Of a stretch of 64,000 nucleotides of DNA, positions 60,790-64,000 are shown in pieces. The notes below the pieces were generated by a model. The model made no database searches. It had not been told where the DNA came from and worked only from the letters and a program-made list of their open reading frames with translations. The stretch covers positions 310,001-374,000 of the forward strand of contig NZ_QLLY01000004.1 of NCBI RefSeq assembly GCF_003259365.1, in the 5' to 3' direction. Source of the stretch: Streptomyces sp. PsTaAH-137 (lineage in GTDB: Bacteria > Actinomycetota > Actinomycetes > Streptomycetales > Streptomycetaceae). The position numbers and the translations under genes are program-made. The stretch's first letter is position 1, and every line of letters begins with the position of its first letter.

Positions 60790-62388
60790 TCAGGGAGTGG
60801 CCGTGGGCGGGGTCGGCGTCGCGCCGCCGTTGCCCGCCGTGCTGCCGTCGGTCGTCCCGGCGTCGGTGCCGCCGTCCGAGGTACCGGCGTCGGTGCCGCC
60901 GTCCGTACCTCCGTCGGTGCCGCCGTCCGTGCCGCCGTCGGTGCCGCCGCCGCCCGTGTTCTGACCGCCGTCCGTGCCGTCCGTGGGCGAGCCCGTGTCC
61001 GACGGCGCCTCGCTGGTCGGCTGGCGGGTGGGCGTCGACTGCGTCGTCTGCTCCGGCGGGGGCTGGTTGGTGTAGTCGCCGGTGTCGCCCGTGTCCGTGT
61101 CCTCGGTGGTCGCCTCGTCCGAGGGCTCCTTGGACTTCTTCGTCTCGGACTGGGTCGGCGTCGACGACTCCTTCGTCCCGCCGCCCTTCTCGCCACCGCT
61201 GTTGCTGACCGCCCAGGCGACGCCGACCGCGATCGCGATCACCGCGAGCACGGCCACGATCCACAGCTTGCCGCGGCCGCCGCCCTTGTTCCCGCCGCCC
61301 TCGAAGCCGCCGTCGTCGCCCGGCGGACGCAGCATCGGCTGGGCGGCCGTACCGCTGTCACCGGGCTGCATGACCGTGGTGGCCGCGACGCCCATCGCCG
61401 GGGTGCCGCCGCCCTCGTGCAGGCCGACAGGACCGGTGTTCCAGGTGCCGGTGTGGCCGCCCTGCTCGTACAGCATCTGGAGCCCGTACTGGACGAGCCC
61501 GCGCATCTCCTCGGCCGTCTGGAACCGGTCGTCCGGGTCCTTGGCGAGCGAGCGCATGACGAGGCCGTCCAGCTCCGGCGGCACCGCGTCCGAGACCTCG
61601 GAGGGCGGCACGGGGGAGTCCTGGACGTGCTGGTAGACGACGGACAGCGGCGTCTCACCGGTGAACGGGGGCCGCAGCGCGAGCAGTTCGTAGAGCAGGC
61701 AGCCCGTCGCGTAGAGGTCCGAGCGGTGGTCGACGGCCTTGCCGAGCGCCTGCTCGGGGGAGAGGTACTGGGGCGTGCCCATGACCATGCCGGTCTGCGT
61801 CATGGTCGACTGAGCGCCGTGCAGGGCGCGCGCGATGCCGAAGTCCATCACCTTCACCGCGCCGGTGTTGGTGATGATGACGTTCGCGGGCTTGATGTCA
61901 CGGTGCACGATGCCGTGCTGGTGCGAGTACGCGAGCGCTTCCAGGACCCCGGAGACGATGATCAGGGCCTGCTCGGGGCCCGGCGCCTCGGCGTTGAGCA
62001 GGAGGTCGCGGATGGTGCGGCCCTCGACGATCTCCATGACGATGTACGGAACGGTCGAGCCGTTCACGTGGTCCTCACCGGAGTCGTAGACCGCGACGAC
62101 CGCGTGGTGGTTCAGGCCGGCGACCGACTGGGCCTCGCGCGTGAAGCGGGCCTTGGAGACCGGGTCCTCGGCGAGGTCGGCGCGGAGCAGCTTGACGGCG
62201 ACGGTGCGCCCGAGGCGTACGTCCTCGGCCGCGAACACCTCGGCCATGCCGCCCCGGCCGAGTCTGCGGGTCAGCCGGTACCGGCCGTCCCCGACGAGCC
62301 CGCCGTTGCCCCACATCTCCGGCGCGTCTGACATACCGCCGCCAGTCGACTCGGGGTCGGACGGGCCCTGAGCGCCTGCCTGTGCCAT
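60790..62388 (-). CDS. PASTA-less membrane Ser/Thr protein kinase
   Basis: The 532-residue protein has a cytoplasmic Hanks-type kinase domain (about 30-295): glycine loop LGRGGMAEVFAAEDVRLGRT, VAVKLLRADL, catalytic HRDIKPANVI, DFGIARAL and activation loop MGTPQYLSPEQALGK. A Gly-rich linker leads to one membrane helix (LWIVAVLAVIAIAVGVAWAV, near 385-405). The extracytoplasmic tail is Thr/Ser/Asp/Gly-rich with tandem GGTD repeats and no PASTA domain. It may sense envelope state through the tail. The reverse-strand region 62389-62668 upstream holds its promoter. Confidence 0.93.
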   Translation of the reverse strand: MAQAGAQGPSDPESTGGGMSDAPEMWGNGGLVGDGRYRLTRRLGRGGMAEVFAAEDVRLGRTVAVKLLRADLAEDPVSKARFTREAQSVAGLNHHAVVAVYDSGEDHVNGSTVPYIVMEIVEGRTIRDLLLNAEAPGPEQALIIVSGVLEALAYSHQHGIVHRDIKPANVIITNTGAVKVMDFGIARALHGAQSTMTQTGMVMGTPQYLSPEQALGKAVDHRSDLYATGCLLYELLALRPPFTGETPLSVVYQHVQDSPVPPSEVSDAVPPELDGLVMRSLAKDPDDRFQTAEEMRGLVQYGLQMLYEQGGHTGTWNTGPVGLHEGGGTPAMGVAATTVMQPGDSGTAAQPMLRPPGDDGGFEGGGNKGGGRGKLWIVAVLAVIAIAVGVAWAVSNSGGEKGGGTKESSTPTQSETKKSKEPSDEATTEDTDTGDTGDYTNQPPPEQTTQSTPTRQPTSEAPSDTGSPTDGTDGGQNTGGGGTDGGTDGGTDGGTDGGTDAGTSDGGTDAGTTDGSTAGNGGATPTPPTATP

Positions 62389-62668
62389 CGGTCCTCGCCG
62401 TCGTTTCTGTGCGCGCTGCCGGATTCCTGTATCCCGTCGGAGTACGCGCGGTTGTGAATTACGGTCTCCGTCGCGGCCACGCTACAGGCTCCGGACACCG
62501 CCCCGGCCCGAGACGGACCGGACATCAAACCCGTTGGCGTGCAGGCCATGCAAATCGTGCGCGCCAATTCTGTGCCGCTCCGCTGACCACTGCCCGCATA
62601 ACGGTCACGTAACGGGCATCCCGCCCCGGCGCCCGGTGGCGAAGCTCACTCGGGCGGCGACCGCACAC
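62389..62668. promoter_or_regulatory. Non-coding region upstream of the kinase gene
   Basis: About 280 bp without a convincing gene lie between the kinase start and the terminator at 62669. It is AT-richer than average around 62430-62465 and 62550-62575, fitting a promoter on the reverse strand. I see no repeat or RNA gene here. Confidence 0.5.
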
Positions 62669-62713
62669 GAGACGGGTCCGGCCCGCGCTGCTCGCGCGGG
62701 CCGGACCCGTCTC
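62669..62713. terminator. Very strong terminator after bpa
   Basis: A 19-bp perfect stem (GAGACGGGTCCGGCCCGCG and its complement) with a 7-nt loop lies 48 bp past the bpa stop on the reverse strand. Confidence 0.88.
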
Positions 62714-62760
62714 CCGTTCTGATGCGCTCTACACGTATTGATGCGCCCTTTTGCCGCGCC

Positions 62761-63306
62761 CTACAGGTACGGGCCGCCCGAGCGGCCGCCCGTACGGGGG
62801 TCCTCGCCCTCGTCGTCACCGCCACCGACGCCCGGCGGCAGCGCACGGCGCATCTGCTCCAGCTGGGCCCGCGCCGCCATCTGCTGGGCGAACAGCGTGG
62901 TCTGGATGCCGTGGAACAGGCCCTCCAGCCAGCCCACCAACTGGGCCTGCGCGATCCTCAGCTCCGCGTCGGTCGGCGTCGCGTCGTCCGTGAAGGGCAG
63001 GGAGAGCCGCTCCAGTTCCTCGACGAGCTCGGGCGCGAGGCCGTCCTCCAGTTCCTTGACGGAGCTGGCGTGGATCTCCTTGAGCCGCTGCCGGCTCGCC
63101 TCGTCCAGCGGAGCCACGCGCACCTCTTCGAGCAGCTGCTTGATCATGCTGCCGATCCGCATCACCTTGGCGGGCTGTTCCACCATCTCCGTCACCGGGA
63201 CCTCGCGGGAGCCGTCGTCTGAGCCGCCACCCAGAGCCATTCCGTCCTGGCCCACGACCAAGATCTGCGGGTTCTCCGGCGACTGTTCGTTCCTCGGCAT
63301 CTCCAT
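62761..63306 (-). CDS. bpa: Bacterial proteasome activator (Bpa/PafE family)
   Basis: The 181-residue protein matches the Bpa/PafE (DUF2587) family: NPQILVVGQDGMALGG near the start, then EMVEQPAKVMRIGSMIKQLL and the helical bundle with LVEELERLSLPFTDDATPTD and AQLVGWLEGLFHGIQTTLFA. Rings of Bpa open the 20S proteasome gate in actinobacteria through the C-terminal motif. Here the tail is GGPYL, close to the GQYL of the mycobacterial protein. The ATG at 63306 is preferred over 63300, which is only six bases downstream. Proteasome genes are not in the window. Confidence 0.92.
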   Translation of the reverse strand: MEMPRNEQSPENPQILVVGQDGMALGGGSDDGSREVPVTEMVEQPAKVMRIGSMIKQLLEEVRVAPLDEASRQRLKEIHASSVKELEDGLAPELVEELERLSLPFTDDATPTDAELRIAQAQLVGWLEGLFHGIQTTLFAQQMAARAQLEQMRRALPPGVGGGDDEGEDPRTGGRSGGPYL

Positions 63307-63462
63307 GCCGCCATTCTCTCGCACCGAGCACTCACATGACCGTGGTGCCCCCGTTACCGGTTGATCCACCGTTCCGCCGGACCTCAAATCCGGCGTGCCC
63401 GTTTTATCCAGCCATGTGAGGCTTGGCACAGACATCGGGTGATCGACGGAAGGGGCAGGGGC

Positions 63463-63849
63463 ATGGGGCGGCTTCGGTGGGCGGTGGGCGCGCTGGCCGT
63501 GCTGCTCGCGCTGCCGCTGTTCCTGGGGGGCGCCGTGCTCCCGGGCTCCGGCGCGTACGCCGCCGAGCCCTCGCCGCACGAATCCCTCGCCGGCAGCCGG
63601 GCGGGGGTGGGCCGCACCCCGCCCGGCCGTGAGCTGCCCGCGCCGGAGAAGTCCGAGACCGAGGCGCCGCCGCCCTCGGAACCGGCCGCGACGCCCGCGC
63701 CGCGCGACACCGAGCGGCCCTCCGCCGCCCGCCAGTCCCTGGTCCGGCGGGGCCTCGGCGGACCGCTCGTCAACGTGCTGCCGCTGGGCGCGGGCCTGCT
63801 GCTGACCGGGCTCGGGCTCGGCTTCCTGGCGCTGCGGCTGCGCCGCTGA
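63463..63849 (+). CDS. Small exported protein with Pro-rich linker and C-terminal membrane helix
   Basis: The 128-residue protein has a signal peptide (about 1-35, RLRWAVGALAVLLALPLFLG, ending AYAAE), a Pro/Glu/Ala-rich exported segment (about 36-95) and a C-terminal membrane helix (VNVLPLGAGLLLTGLGLGFL) with the basic end RLRR. The helix lacks an upstream LPxTG/LAxTG motif. The ATG at 63463 has GGAAGGGGCAGGGG upstream. No family recognised; compare the protein at 22237. Confidence 0.72.
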   Translation: MGRLRWAVGALAVLLALPLFLGGAVLPGSGAYAAEPSPHESLAGSRAGVGRTPPGRELPAPEKSETEAPPPSEPAATPAPRDTERPSAARQSLVRRGLGGPLVNVLPLGAGLLLTGLGLGFLALRLRR

Positions 63850-64000
63850 CTACGCGTTCCTCAGCAGCACCTTGCCGATGTGGCCCGACTCCTCCAGGAC
63901 CCGGTGGCCCTGCGCCGCGTCGCTCATGGGCAGGCTGCGGTCCACGATCGGCCGTACGTGCCCGCCCTCGATCAGCGGCCACACGTGCTCGCGCACCGCC
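63850..64000 (-). CDS. Zinc-independent quinone oxidoreductase / MDR dehydrogenase (5' part outside window)
   Basis: The reverse strand ends with 49 codons reading AVREHVWPLIEGGHVRPIVD, then the tail ...GHRVLEESGHIGKVLLRNA and TAG at 63850-63852. This is the usual C-terminus of PIG3-like NAD(P)H:quinone oxidoreductases of the medium-chain dehydrogenase superfamily. The rest lies beyond the right edge. Confidence 0.82.
   Translation of the reverse strand, partial: AVREHVWPLIEGGHVRPIVDRSLPMSDAAQGHRVLEESGHIGKVLLRNA

Noticed and set aside
60850..60960. CRISPR-like periodicity
   Set aside because: It is the codon repeat for GGTD units in the kinase tail, in frame and without spacers.
63376..63394. 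tRNA-Sec-like anticodon arm (GCCGGA-CCTCAAA-TCCGGC, UCA in the loop)
   Set aside because: No acceptor stem, D arm, long variable arm or T arm (GGTTCGA) can be built around it, so it is not a tRNA gene. It may be a chance hairpin between bpa and the next gene.

Overview
This window is high-GC actinobacterial chromosome, almost certainly Streptomyces. The evidence is very high GC with strong third-position bias, many GTG and some TTG starts, a whiJ-like regulator/DUF397/ATPase module, AfsR-like and SpoIIE-type regulators, and the Streptomyces interspersed repeat GGGGCGCGGGGAACTGCGCG. From memory only (not searched), the order metG - aspS - acyl-CoA dehydrogenase - bkd operon - response regulator - Ser/Thr kinase resembles the S. 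coelicolor core near oriC. A perfect 14-bp parS site at 33657-33670 agrees with an origin-proximal position.

Layout. 1-3.6 kb: truncated LysR regulator divergent from an MFS exporter, then the whiJ-like module. 3.7-8.6 kb: a 1656-residue sortase-type surface protein. 8.8-10.6 kb: DUF4389 membrane protein and an ATPase pseudogene split by an in-frame TAG. 10.6-16.8 kb: regulatory block (double Lrp/AsnC regulator, plasmid-style ParA/ParB pair, tandem IclR fusion, SpoIIE phosphatase, NAD(P)-binding protein). 16.9-24.3 kb: membrane and secreted proteins, FUSC-like protein, VOC protein and a VWA protein, with a repeat cluster at 19.36-19.57 kb. 24.4-31.4 kb: metG, Uma2-family protein, FG-GAP protein, a scar of a deleted ABC/two-component locus, Tat-exported intradiol dioxygenase-like protein and aspS. 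31.5-40.4 kb: PAS-GAF-SpoIIE-ATPase regulator, AI-2E-type permease, pirin, SseB, acyl-CoA dehydrogenase, M18 aminopeptidase. 40.4-50.4 kb: AfsR-like regulator, lipoprotein, thioredoxin-NHL protein, YihY-type protein, a second member of the 17.9-kb membrane family, a second FG-GAP protein, a LURP-like protein and a second repeat cluster. 50.7-59.1 kb: nitrilase-fold hydrolase, maleylpyruvate isomerase-like protein, GntR-MFS operon, D,D-carboxypeptidase and the branched-chain 2-oxoacid dehydrogenase operon. 59.5-64 kb: response regulator, PNPOx-like protein, Ser/Thr kinase, proteasome activator Bpa, small surface protein and a truncated quinone oxidoreductase.

Most of this is core genome. No complete insertion sequence, CRISPR array, tRNA/rRNA gene or biosynthetic gene cluster is visible. 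The more unusual points are the parS site inside a convergent gene overlap, two independent gene-decay scars, an IclR-IclR fusion whose linker is an intergenic-type repeat, a pair of near-mirror-image repeat islands about 31 kb apart, tandem AT-rich direct repeats in the bkd promoter, and several starts that look leaderless (TANNNT 6-7 nt before the start codon).
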